From Prorocentrum cordatum (taxonomy: Eukaryota; Sar; Dinophyceae; Prorocentrales; Prorocentraceae), in assembly GCA_963575745.1 (NCBI GenBank), contig CAUYUJ010014619.1, positions 297,783-340,282 on the forward strand: a stretch of DNA of 42,500 nucleotides, in the 5' to 3' direction. The notes under the pieces are model-generated. The model was not told where the DNA came from. It ran no database searches and saw only the letters and a list, made by a program, of their open reading frames with translations. This document shows positions 17,114-26,530 of the stretch, piece by piece (position 1 is the stretch's first letter; each line of letters opens with the position of its first letter). Made by a program: the position numbers and the translations under genes.

Positions 17114-17863
17114 AGCGCCTCGCGCAGGCACCAGAGTCGGCCCGAAGTCGGCGCACCTCCCCAGGTGCACCTGTTTTGGGCCTATATGGCTTGAGGGAGG
17201 AGGAGGAGGAGGAGGAGGAGGAGGAGGAGGAGGAGGAGGAGGAGGAGGAGGAGGCGGAGGAGGCGGAGGAGGGGGACGAGGAGGAGGAGGAGGAGCGGGA
17301 GGAAGGTAGAGAAGGTAGGTGGGTGGGGAAGGGAGGTGGGGAAGGCAGGGAGGGAGGCCAGAAGACCAGAGGGCCTGGGTCTCCCGCGAGGTGCCTTCGC
17401 CCGCCTGCAGCCTGCAGACCGTGGCCGCGCCGGCGGCGGCCGCGCCCTGGGCCGCGCAGCCGCGGCTGCAGGCGCCGGGGGCGGGCGCGGTTTTGGTCAG
17501 ATTCGGGCTAAGGGGTCCTATGCAAAGGGGCCCCTTGCAATAGTTCGTGCAACCGCTTGTGCCGGATCTTGCCGGGTGCGGGCAGAATGCTTTGCATTTG
17601 GCGTCGCTGGTCCGTGGGAGAGGCCATTTGATGAATCGTTGTACAGTTTTTAGGCGACACCAGGACAAAAGACTTCCATTGCCTGGAACCAACTTGGGGC
17701 CTGGGGCAACGTGAGGGGGAAGAACTAACGCGATGTTGTCGCGGTAGTTTCCTCTTCTAGCCGTGGTCGCGGTCGCTTCTGCGGCCGCGGCGGCGGCTGG
17801 GAGGGGGAAGTTGTCGCGAATCGGTCGGAGTTGTTTTCCGCTTTCAGCCGCGGCCGCGGTCAC
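17114..17863 (-). other. Open frame upstream of and in phase with LINE-B ORF1
   Basis: A 249-codon minus-strand frame (17863 to the UGA at 17111-17113) passes through the Pro tract and is in phase with ORF1. Right of the GGA tract it contains an Ala-rich start and a Cys-bearing stretch ('DAKCKAFCPHPA', 'CTNYCKGPLC'). It may be the true ORF1 start with one in-frame UGA, or 5' leader that is open because of high G+C. No domain is recognised. Confidence 0.25.
17192..17304. repeat. GGA tract at the 5' side of LINE-B
   Basis: About 110 bp of nearly pure GAG/GGA with a few GGC and GAC interruptions. On the minus strand it reads as more than 20 consecutive Pro codons in the same frame as LINE-B ORF1. 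Confidence 0.95.
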
Positions 17864-17925
17864 CGCTGGGGTCGCTCTGCTGGAGGCCAGTCCAGCCTAC
17901 TTCGGCCTGGACTCTAGAGCCTCTC

Positions 17926-18124
17926 GGGGAACAAGAAACGCCACACACAGAAACATTCGGCGCTCCGCGCAGATCTCTTGCATCGGCGCTGGAAGCCCCC
18001 CTAGCGGCGCCTCCTGCGCCCCTCCCCCTGGCGCGCTCCCCGCGCCAAAGAGGGGAGTCCAGCGCTGATCAGAGAAGTCCGCGCGGACCTCCGAAAATTC
18101 ATGTGTACGTCATAATTTGTTCCT
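17926..18124. mobile_element. Family M TIR element, ~199 bp (diverged copy)
   Basis: The ends GGGGAACAAG and TTTGTTCCTC are inverted relative to one another. Inside, 'CATCGGCGCTGG' near 17979 and 'CCAGCGCTGATC' near 18059 form an inner inverted pair. The whole aligns with the copy at 40701-40894, including 'GAGAAGTCCGCGCG' and 'CCGCGCAGA'. Non-coding. Confidence 0.65.
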
Positions 18125-18514
18125 CTGATGCTAGAGTTGTGGAGGACGATCAGTGGACAGGAGGCATGTTGCCAAATAATTTCCAGATGTGTTAAACATG
18201 TGCTAAAATTGTTTTAAACATGTAAAACAGTTGTTCAACATTTTCAGGACATCTTTCCTTCATTGTGAACACATCTTTAACTCGATGTTAGGACTGTTAG
18301 GGTGTCCATTGTCGTGGCATCCACAATTCTAGAGTCTCTGACCTCTGCATGTGAGTTTAGCTTGCCCTCCCGACCAGGCGTGCGGGGTTCATTATATCGC
18401 CAGCTCGCTGTTCTTGCTCACTTTCGTGGCCTGCCTGTCCGCCATTTGTCCCCTCAGTTTCCTCCTCATCCACAAGATCGCGCCGAAAAAACAAAAACAT
18501 ATGAGGGGGATCCC
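18125..18514. other. A+T-richer spacer, no gene seen
   Basis: This contains an ATGTGTTAAACATGTGC, TTTTAAACATGTAAAACAG-like patch at 18187-18235 with internal AAACATGT repeats. No coding or RNA gene is recognised. Confidence 0.4.
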
Positions 18515-18680
18515 AGACATGCTCGCATCATGGACATCACGACGGGAGGCTTTTGGCCGTCTTCCGTCTCCAAGGGCGCCTTCATTGGGCCGCAGGACTG
18601 TCAAAACACCATTCGGGGTGCAAGCCGCCCCTGGGAAAAGGGTCGGGACTTCCAGGGACCCCGCCCTGAACAGAATCAAG
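18515..18680 (+). repeat. Family R dispersed repeat copy
   Basis: 'CATCACGACGGGAGGCTTTT' followed by GGCCGTCTTCCGTCTCC matches the left part of the copy at 2512 and, reversed, the copy at 32825-32945. The right part (TGGGAAAAGGGTCGGGACTT then CCAGGGACCCCGCC) matches 2620-2655 closely. Non-coding. Confidence 0.65.
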
Positions 18681-19054
18681 ACATGGAATGTCTTGGTAGG
18701 ACGTGGTAGGCACAGGGGAAGGGGAAGTTTACATCATCAGTTTGTCGGAAGCGCTCGAGGTCCATGCTGGTTTCCATCAGCCGCGCTTCCTCAAGAGCGT
18801 TCTGGTGGTACCCGGATCGTTCCGGACGTCCGCCAGAGGCTCGAGCTATAACTCGAGAAAGCCAGGGAGCGGAAGGTCAGGGGCAACGTTAGGGGGCGGC
18901 AGGCTCAGGGGGACACAGCGGCCCCGATCGCCCACTGATCGCCGATCGGGGGCTTCGCTATCCGATATCGGGTCGATGTATCGCCGATCTGCTGGTGATG
19001 TGTTCCCCTCCCCTCCCCTTATGATGTTCCAACCTACTCTAGCCTTGACCACCA
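18681..19054. other. Spacer with GATCGCCGATC-type words
   Basis: No gene. Repeated CGATCGCC/GCCGATC words between 18920 and 18985 recall those at 2061-2165 and 40385-40500. Confidence 0.4.
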
Positions 19055-19215
19055 GAAAGACTTTCGAGCACCAGGAAAGTGCCGACATTGGAGGGCTTTC
19101 ACGTGTCGGGCCCTGGGAGGCGATACTCGTTCGACACCGTTTCGACACTTCCCTGGGTGCTCGAGATTCTTTCGGGGGTGTGGTCCTCAAGTACGATGGG
19201 GGCAACACAACCCTC
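19055..19215 (+). repeat. Family P dispersed palindromic repeat (plus copy)
   Basis: 'TTTCGAGCACCAGGAAAGTG' at the left is complementary to 'CACTTCCCTGGGTGCTCGAG' at about 19147-19166, making the first ~110 bp an imperfect palindrome. It continues into 'TGGTCCTCAAGTACGATGGG' at about 19180. The whole is the reverse complement of 1500-1660. Confidence 0.7.
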
Positions 19216-19234
19216 CCCCCCCCTTTCTCAGGAG

Positions 19235-19390
19235 GAGAAAAACACACAGACACAATTAATCGTCGACCCCCCAGAAAATATGGGAAAATATGGGAAGTGG
19301 TGGGGAAGACAAAAACCCAGAAAATATAGGAAAATATGGGGAATCTTTTTATTTGTGTGTATTTATTTGTGTGTCCCAGGGCGCCTTCAC
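19235..19390 (+). repeat. Family K dispersed repeat copy
   Basis: This starts at GAGAAAAACACACAGACACAA, contains repeated CCAGAAAATATGGGAAAATATGG words and ends 'TTATTTGTGTGTCCCAGGGC' + GCCTTCA. The ends are loosely inverted (ACACACAGACACAA versus TTGTGTCTATTTATTTGTGTGT in the second copy). The second copy is at 33418-33570 in the same orientation. Confidence 0.7.
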
Positions 19391-19654
19391 TTTCAGCCAG
19401 CCCTCCGCCCCCGGGGCCCACCGACCGGCATGCCGACCGGACGGGTCAGGTCACAGCAGGCGGGCAAGAGGCGAAGGGGGGCGCCGGACCCTCGTGGCGG
19501 CAGGGCTTCGCTGCGGCGGTCGTCCGGGCCACCTCGCCGGCCGTCCGGGCGACCCGCCGGGGCCCGCTTGCCCGACTCGCTCGTCAGGGTCTGCCCGCTC
19601 AGCCCGCGTTCCCAGACATCTGGCGTCTCGAAAAAATCGAGACAGATGTTTTCC
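19391..19654. other. Spacer, G+C-rich
   Basis: No gene. It contains duplicated CGTCCGGGC/GGCCACCTCGCCGG and GACCGGC-type words. Open frames are Arg/Pro/Ala-rich. Confidence 0.35.
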
Positions 19655-19795
19655 ATCGTTTTCGGCCTCTCCGGGGCCCTCACCGGGCCTCGGGACCGTC
19701 AAAAAACGACTCGGGATGAAAAACCGGTCCCGGGGAAGTGGTCGAGAGGTCGTGGGCCCGCGTCTCGAAAAAATCGAGACGCCGGATGTCTGGGT
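19655..19795 (+). repeat. Family R dispersed repeat, best-preserved copy
   Basis: This contains 'CCCTCACCGGGCCTCGGGAC', CGTCAAAAAACGACTCGGGATG and 'AAAAACCGGTCCCGGGGAAG', then a GTCTCGAAAAAATCGAGACGCCGGATGTCTGGGT block. That last block is an 'AAAAAATCGAGAC' hairpin and is also present to its left at 19625. It serves as the reference for the other copies. Confidence 0.7.
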
Positions 19796-20690
19796 TTCTG
19801 GCCGCCCGTGCGCGGCATTTCGGGTTGGGGCTTGCCGACATGCTCGGGATGCAGTGATTTGTTCGAGAGCCTCGAGGCGTTGTGGTTTGGGCAGTTCTTG
19901 TCTGGCCTCGTCGAGCAGTCGCTGAAGCTGCGGCTGGCGCATGCGGATACCAGTGTTTGCGCATATGGGAGAGAGAGAGAGAGAGAGAGAGATGGGAGTG
20001 GGCTATGCAGGTATTCAAGTACATGTGAGCCTCCTGGTGTATTCATCAATTTGGAAGGTTCGACGCTTCCTGCGACGATTCGATGTGGCAGTAGCACCGC
20101 GCCAGGTCGAGTCCTTGCTCAGAGATGTTGTCAAGCATTCCCAGAGGAACAGGCCCACTGGGCGGGCTGACCAACTGACACCGGAGAGCAGGAAGGAACG
20201 TCAGTATGCAAGCCATTATGCAAGCGCATGGAAGCAAGAAGGCGAGCAATCTAGAATCTAGCCAGCAACGCAACCAGACAAACGGATCAGCAAGCCAACG
20301 AGCCAGCGAGCGAGCAAGCAATGGCAGGTAATCAAGTTGTGGATCACGAGCGATAGCGAGCTAGCGAGCAAGCAAGTCAGCCAGCACTCGCCAGCAACTA
20401 AGCACAGGCATAATGTCGTACCCATCTAGCGCACTAGAGCGGAATCATGCTCAATCGAGCGCTAGCATGCGCAACAAATCAAGCAGGAAAACAAGCAAGC
20501 AGGTTGACCGGCAAGCAATCGCAGGCGAGCCCAAGCATGCAGGTCAGCGAGCAAACACTTGTTTGCTTCCAGAGAAGCGAGTGCTAAAGCGGGCGGGGCA
20601 CGCCAAGGCAGGCACCCACACTTTTGCGTCGGCGGCTAGGCAGAATCACTGCGCTGGCGATAGGGCGTTGGAAGGTGCACGAAACGCGAG
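19796..20690. other. Spacer with (GA)n and AGCAAGCGAG-rich stretch
   Basis: A (GA)12-type microsatellite lies at about 19969-19992. From about 20260 to 20560 the plus strand is dense in GCAAGC, AGCGAGC and CAGCCAGC words, a degenerate short-period repeat. No gene is recognised. Confidence 0.5.
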
Positions 20691-22330
20691 TTCAGCCACC
20701 ATGCAGGAGGAGGAGGGAGGAGGCGCCCGGCGGCGGCGGGGGGGGAGGAGGAAGCCGGGCCCGCTCAGAGCGGGGCCAGGCGCGCGGCGGGGTCGGCGCC
20801 AGGGGGGGCGGGGACCAGATGGTCCTTGCCCCCCCCCCGCCGCTGGCGGGGCCGGCGGCCAGGGGGCAGGGGGGAACGCTATAGGCAGGCTGCGAGGCAG
20901 TGGGCCGTAGCGAGGAGCCAGTGCCCAGCTGGAGCTGGTGACGAAGGCGAGCGCGGAAAGAAGCAGCGGTCCAGCGGGTAGCCGAGGACACACGTGACCC
21001 GAGCAAGCAGCCGGGGCAGCGAGCGGCCGAGGCGGTGCAGGGCGAAGCTGCAGCCAGGCAAGGTGGAGGCGGGAGCGGGCTGGGGCGCGGCGGTAGGACT
21101 GGCCCAGGGCCCCGGGCCAAAAGGAGGTCGCGGCCGGAGGGCCGGAAGGCAGGCCCGCCGCAAGGGCGAGGGCCGCTGGGGAGCGAGAGACACCGAACTG
21201 GCGCACTGTTGGTAGACGAAGGCCCTGAAGCAAGAAGGCCGGGGAGCAAAGGCAAAGGGTGCGGAGACCCAGCGCGGAGCCTGGGTGCCGGCGGGGCCAG
21301 GCGCAGAAGGGGAGGGGGGAGGCGCCCGGCGCGCAGGGAGGCGCCGAGGCGATCCGCGGGCAGAGGCCAGATCGCGGGCCAGTGCACAGCCAGGGCCGGA
21401 GACGAGGGTGGAGGCGAACAGGAGCCCCGGACCCTTGGGCTATCGGGCCGCCCATTTGGTCCGTGTGCTGCCGAAGCGAGGAGCAGCCGAGGCGGTGCAG
21501 TGCGTAACCTCCTCCAGGAGAAGGGTTAGGTTTGAAAACCAGGCAAAGCAGGGATGCGGCGGGGGAGGGGGGGGGGGGGCGCGGGCGGCAAGACCAGCCC
21601 AGGGCCCCGAGACACGGGGGGGCGCGGCCGGAGGGCCGAGAGGCAGGCCCGTCTCGAGGGCGAGGGCCGCTGGGGAGCGAGAGACACCGAACTGTTGCAC
21701 GGTCAGCAAGCAGAAGAGGGGTCTCGCCGTTGTAGGACCGAGGAGAAAGGCGCAGAACGTGGTTGCCGGTAGGGGGCCAGGGCGCCGGCGAGGCAAGAAG
21801 CCGGGAGGGGGTATAGAGAGCAGGGAGCCAGCTGGAGCGCCGCCGGCTGGGGCTATAGAGGGAAAGAGAAAGCTGGAGGCCACGAGGCGGGCGAAGGGCG
21901 TTCGTCCCGAGCCAGGAGGGCCCGCACCGAGACCAACGGCAAAGGCGGGGGCGAGGGGAGGGCGGCCTCACGTCAGGGCAGTCCAGCCGATGCCGTGCGC
22001 CAAGGGCGTACGGGGTGCAGGGCGAGACACGCACCAGTGGCGGGGGGGAAGCCACCACGGCGTCCAAGGGGGTGTACGCCGGTGGGGCGTGGGGGGGCAC
22101 CGAAATGGTGCACTGTCAGAGAGTGGGATGCGGCCCAGCCCCAAGTGGGGGGGTAGGGCGCGGGCTCGGGTAAGGGAGCACGGGGTAGTCGGGATGCGCA
22201 AGCGCCCGACTGCGGCGTGGTGGGCAGCGGCTCGAGCGCGTGCCAAGGCTGACGCAGCGTGGCTAGGGCCGGCCCCGGTGCCGTGGAATTTGGCTGGGAT
22301 CGGTGCCTATCTTCGTGGTTAGTACCGGGT
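20691..22330. repeat. G-rich imperfect long-period repeat block
   Basis: The block is highly G-rich on the plus strand. A segment at about 21130-21210 ('CGGCCGGAGGGCCGGAAGGC', 'GGGAGCGAGAGACACCGAAC') recurs at about 21610-21700, and a weaker trace with ACCGAAATGGTGCACTGTCAG lies at 22098. 'GCAGCCGAGGCGGTGCAG'-like words recur near 21020 and 21485. The period is therefore about 410-495 bp. A 484-codon minus-strand frame spans most of it, but its product is Pro/Arg/Leu/Ser-rich with only repeat-derived internal similarity, so I do not call a gene. Confidence 0.6.
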
Positions 22331-22429
22331 AGAGCTCCCCAGGCGCCGCTGCCTGGAGTGCTCGTTGCTGGCGGGCCAGGCTGAGTCAGCGTGGCGCTTG
22401 CCTTTCCCGGGGGGCTCTGGCCCCATCCC

Positions 22430-22760
22430 TTAGCCCTTGCCGAGCTCAGCGAGGCGCTCCCTCTTCTGGATCTCTTTTTCCCAGGCTCGTTGCCAGTTGA
22501 CCTTGACGCCGAGCCTCCAGCACAGGTTGTGGATGTTGAAATTTTCGTCGATGAGATGGGTTACGAAGTCTTCGCAGATCTGGTCCCCTTTCGCAGGTGG
22601 GTCGTCTGTGGCCCCTTGGCGCCCTGCCCGGTAGTCGCAGAGGGCATTCCGTTCGATGACTAGCATGGGGCCGCACTCCTGTTTCAGGCGGTTGACGACC
22701 TCCAGGCCAGATCTCCTCCCTTCTGGCAGTGTAGTTCCACAGTGGGTGTCACGAAATGGT
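22430..22760 (-). pseudogene. Element C C-terminal segment
   Basis: It ends at 22430 and reads 'GLEVVNRLKQECGPMLVIE', 'NALCDYRAGRQGATDDPP', 'DQICEDFVTHLIDENFNI' and 'NLCWRLGVKVNWQRAWEKEI'. Balanced composition and amphipathic helices suggest a real folded C-terminal domain, unlike the Pro-rich middle. The family was not recognised. Confidence 0.45.
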
Positions 22761-24799
22761 CTGGCGGGGTTCGTTGTACAGCGAGTCGTGGGGGTTGTGG
22801 TGAGGAGTGCAGCGGGCCGGCAGGTGTGCCGTGGGCGCGTTCGGGCGGGCACGCCTGCCGCTCGCGCCCGCAGGAGGCGCTGGCTTCCTCCCGTCCCTGC
22901 TGTGGGGGCGGGAGGAGCATGCTCCACGGCCCGCTGGGTTTTGCGCGCAGGTTCGCCAGGGGGCCTCGGCGGGCGTGGGCCCGCCGTCGGGTTGCTGGGC
23001 CTGCAAGGCCTCTCCCCCTTCCAGGCTGCTGTCCCGTCGTCCCGCCCGCGAGGGACCTGCCACGGGGGCTGGGCGGCGCATGCGGCCCCCCGTCCCGGGG
23101 CGCGGGGGCCCGCTGGTGGCGGTGAGCAGGCGGAAGGGCTCCAGTCCGGGGCGTCGCTGCGGGGCGGGGCGAAAGGGGCCAGGGAGGTGTCGGGGGAGGA
23201 GTCCGCAGGCGAGCGGTCAACGGTGTCGTTGTTCGCCGTGGCGCCCTGGTGGTCGGCGTGCGGGAGGCCAGCGCCGGCGGGGGTACCACCTGCCGTGCTG
23301 GAGGCTGCCACCTGCTGGGGGGACCGCGGGGTGCTGTGAGCCCGAGCGGGGCTGGGGGGGCTGGCTCTGCTCCGGTCCACGGCCAGCCGCTGGGCGGTTG
23401 CTGGGGGTGCTGCGTGCGTGTCCGTTGCGCTTGGGCCTGGAGATCCGCTGGTCGCAGGCGCGTTGCCTGCGTCCGTCCTGGAGGGGGAAGCGCCGATTTT
23501 GTTGTAGTTGGGCCGTTGCCGCCTCCCTCCCGTCCTCGGGCTGTACCTGGCTAACGGAGAAGCGTGCATGTCACGGTTAACGTTGACGGGTACCGGCTGG
23601 GGTCGCGTCCCTTGTGCTTTGCGTGCTTGTCGTGTTGTTGCCTGTAGGCGTCCCACAGAAGGGCCATGTTGTGGTCGTCTGCGGAGGCGGGCTGATACTC
23701 TTGGTTGTGGAGGTAGCTGACGAGGTGGGCCAGCGCGGCGCGCTAGCCGTCCCACTCCGTGCCCCTGGGGATCCCTGACTCCGGGACGGTGGTGCCGTAT
23801 AGGTGCTGGAGAGGAAGTCTTTGCAGAGGGGCCCTGTCCACGCCCTGGGGTCCCGTGGGGTCCCCTGGCGGGTGAGTGCCTCGTGGCGCCGCCGTGCAGT
23901 CCAGGCACTCCAGGCGACTTCAATGCGGGGGTGAAGTGTCCTGGCGTGTGCCACCATGGCGTGGGCAATGGAGTTGTCAGCCTAGAGCTTGCCCTGTACG
24001 TAGGGGCTGCGGAGCAGCGTGGGTGAGGGCTTCCAGGTCGCTGCAACTCACTTTGAGCGCGGGGCACTGGGGGGGTGTCGAGCGCGGGGATGCTGTCGAG
24101 GGTACTGCCCGCGGGGGTGGGGGGGACGCGCGGTCGAGCGGTCGTGGAATCGGTGCTGCACTCTCCCCGCCACGGTGGGAGGGCTGTGGCTGGGGCTGGG
24201 CTGACGGGAGTGCGCCGGGTCTGCCCTCTGGTGTGCCTGCGGTCGGCTGGGTGGCACCAGTGGCCGCCTCTGGTCGCGATGCGGTGTCGGGATGTGCCTG
24301 GAGGGGCTGCCGTGGCTGCTGCCGGTGCGGCCCCTTGGCTGGCTGGCGCGGCTCTTGGGCGCGCAGCTGCTCGCTGCGTTGCTGGGCGACCTGCACTATA
24401 GGGGTTCCGACCGACCCGGCGCCGGCCCAGGTCCTCAGGTCCTGGCGTACCGTCGGCGGACCAGGCTGACGGTCCGCGGGCGCCGACCCCTGGTGTTGGG
24501 GGGGCCCCGGCCCTGGCGGGTGCCGGGCGGGCGCGCAACGCGGGCCCGCGGGCCTGGAGCGTTGGGGGGCGCGGGGCCTGGTGCCTTGGCTGAGGGGTCG
24601 TCGGAGAAGAGGCGGCAGGGGTCGTCCAGCGGGGGGGGTTGCCCTGGGGGCGCTGGATGGGGATTGTGGTGTTGGTGTGGGTGGGGTCATGCATGCCGCG
24701 CTGCGGGAGAAGGAGCCTCCATAGCGGTGTGTCCGCGTTGGGCAGGTGCACGGGTGGGGAGGCCGGCAGGGGGCGCCGAGCGCGATTGCACTGGGTTGG

Positions 24800-25500
24800 G
24801 GGCGCATTGGCGGCGTCAGCCAGTTGGATCGCGAGTCTGACGTCTCTTGGTATGGGGAGGCCTAGGGCGTCCTGGCTTAGTCTCCAGCAGGCGACGCAGT
24901 GCCATCGGCAGTCCTGCCCCCTCCTGTAGCACTCCAGCCGGCTTGCGGCAACCAGCTGGCGCGTCTCAGGGTCAACCCATGCGCCCCCGTTGTCCTTCCG
25001 GGGGTCGACGGGGCCTCCGCAGGCGTCGCAGAAGACGTTTGGGGGGGGCTTGATCGGTTGTCGGAAGCGGTTGTCCCCAGTCCGCAGCGCTGGCGGTAGT
25101 AGGGTGGCGCGCGGGAGTGCGCCCGTCGGGGGGGGGAGGTGTAGTTCTCTCCCGGTGTCATAGAGCCCTTCCCCTAGGGAGAGAGGGGTTTCGGAGGCAC
25201 GGTCCTTGGGTAGGAGCCCGTGGGAGGAGCCGAGCAGGCTCTCGGAGAGGATGCAGATGGCGCACTCGTGGGGGCGGAACACAGACAGGTCAGCTGGGGA
25301 CGTGAGTCGGCTGCAGACTGCCAAGGTGTCCTGCAGGGGGAAGCCGTCAGCAGCGGTTTCCTTCCACGTGGCTGCCTGTTGCTGTCGTTCGAGGGAGGGA
25401 TGGTGGTGCGCCACGGTGACCAGCCTTGAGCAATCCTTGATGAAGTCCTCGATGTGGCCGTGGGTGGAGCCGCCGGAAGTCAGTCTCCGTGAGGCTGTGT
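24800..25500 (-). pseudogene. Element C Cys-finger segment
   Basis: The frame contains 'GHIEDFIKDCSRLVTVAHHH', 'SVFRPHECAICILSESLLG' and then a probable zinc module: 'VFCDACGGPVDPRKDNGG', 'SRLECYRRGQDCRWHCVACW' and 'LGLPIPRDVRLAIQLADAA'. The Cys spacing is C-x2-C, about 28 residues, then C-x6-C-x3-C-x2-C. It resembles a treble-clef or FYVE/PHD-sized finger in cysteine number only; I cannot assign it. It is the best-preserved part of element C and the best query for a search. Confidence 0.5.
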
Positions 25501-25831
25501 GACTTACCGAAGCTGTCGCGATGCGGGGAGTTGTGCCCTGCTGTAGAGAACACAGATGCCCAGGGCTGCCTCCAGGATGTCGCCGATGTGACTGGGGCTT
25601 CCGTATGGGGCCAGGGTGGGGCAGGGCTCGCGCACCATCAGGGGCATGCTCACCGGGACGGTGCGGCCCAGGGCAGTGTGGTCGGTGTTGTCCCGGGGGG
25701 GTCGAGGAGCTGGCCGCCCATGGACGGGGTCCCGCTCGCATTGGGGCTCCGTGATGTGAGGGCATGGAGGTGCTCGAAGCTTGGTTGGCCCTGGTGGCGG
25801 CGGCACTCGCAAGTAGACTTGCTCCATGCGC

Positions 25832-25846
25832 GGGGGGGGGGGGGGG
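25832..25846. repeat. G15 homopolymer
   Basis: Fifteen consecutive G on the plus strand within the Pro-rich linker of element C. The coding frame differs on its two sides, so its length decides the frame. Confidence 0.9.
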
Positions 25847-25974
25847 AACCTGCTGGTGCCGACGGGGGGCTGGTCCCCGGCCCGTCTCCAGCGGCCGTTC
25901 CCGTGGCGCCCCCTGGGCGGGGGGGCAGCCTAGCCTCGGGGATGCCAGAGGCAGGCTCAGTGTTGGGCTGTAGC

Positions 25975-26530
25975 CCTGCCGCCTGAAGCAGGCATGCCCA
26001 GGTGGCAGCATACACGAAGTTGGAAGGTTCCAGCCCAAGTTCACCATCGTAGAGGTAGCCGTCGTGGTTCACCATCTTGCGGCACTGCTTGAATAGGTCC
26101 TGGGGCGTGTCGTCCGGCCCGTGCAGGTGGGGGTGCAGGCTGAGGACGTAGTAGAGGACGGTAGCAAAGGCGGGGCCTTGAAGCAGGGCAGTGCCAGAGT
26201 CTTGCAGCCCTTCGGCGAGCCTCTCCCAGCTGTGGCCCTGGGGTAGGCGGCTGCCGTAGAGGGTCTGGAAGCATTGGGCACGCTGGTCGGCCTGCGTTTG
26301 TGCCTTGCGGTCTTCGTTGCGCTTGTCCTGCTCGGCCGTGAGTCAGGCCTGGTGTTCCTGTGTGAGGGTGGGGGTCTCGACCCCGATGGGGGCCTGGTGG
26401 AACTTGCTGAAGGTGAAGTCTGGGGTCTCGCTGAGCTGCCGCCGCGTCCCAGGGATGCCGGTGAATTGGGTCCATAGCCAGGCTGTGTCGCGCGCACACA
26501 CACACACACACCCTGCATGTAGGTGTGATC
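25975..26530 (-). pseudogene. Element C N-terminal segment
   Basis: One frame reads 'WLWTQFTGIPGTRRQLSE', 'FTFSKFHQAPIGVE', then TGA (26343-26345), then a charged helix ('AEQDKRNEDRKAQTQADQ'), 'CFQTLYGSRLPQGHSWER', 'FATVLYYVLSLHPHL' and 'NFVYAATWACLLQAAGL'. The even mixture of residues and absence of other stops for ~180 codons indicate former coding. A short (CA)9 microsatellite sits at its 5' edge. No known domain is recognised. Confidence 0.5.
26497..26514. repeat. (CA)9 microsatellite
   Basis: An uninterrupted CA run at the 5' edge of element C. Confidence 0.9.

Larger units (their letters stand above)
22430..26530 (-). pseudogene. Element C: large unknown coding region with Cys finger (broken)
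   Basis: A minus-strand coding-like region of about 4.1 kb (~1360 codons) that changes frame several times. In order it has an N-terminal helical segment (26530-25980), a Pro-rich linker, a helical/acidic segment, a Cys finger (about 24870-25060), a ~1.2-kb Pro/Ala/Gln/Arg-rich middle, and a C-terminal helical segment ending at 22430. It is interrupted by an in-frame TGA at 26343-26345, a 15-G homopolymer at 25832-25846 (plus strand), a further TAG near 23742 and a stop near 23982. One 1205-codon frame stays open across most of it, partly through low-complexity sequence. I do not recognise the family. A mobile-element or multigene-family relic is plausible from its state and setting. Confidence 0.5.

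Noticed and set aside
20646-22100. A 484-codon minus-strand ORF
   Set aside because: Its composition (Pro/Arg/Leu/Ser), repeat-derived internal similarity and lack of any domain indicate an accidental frame in G+C-rich repeats.
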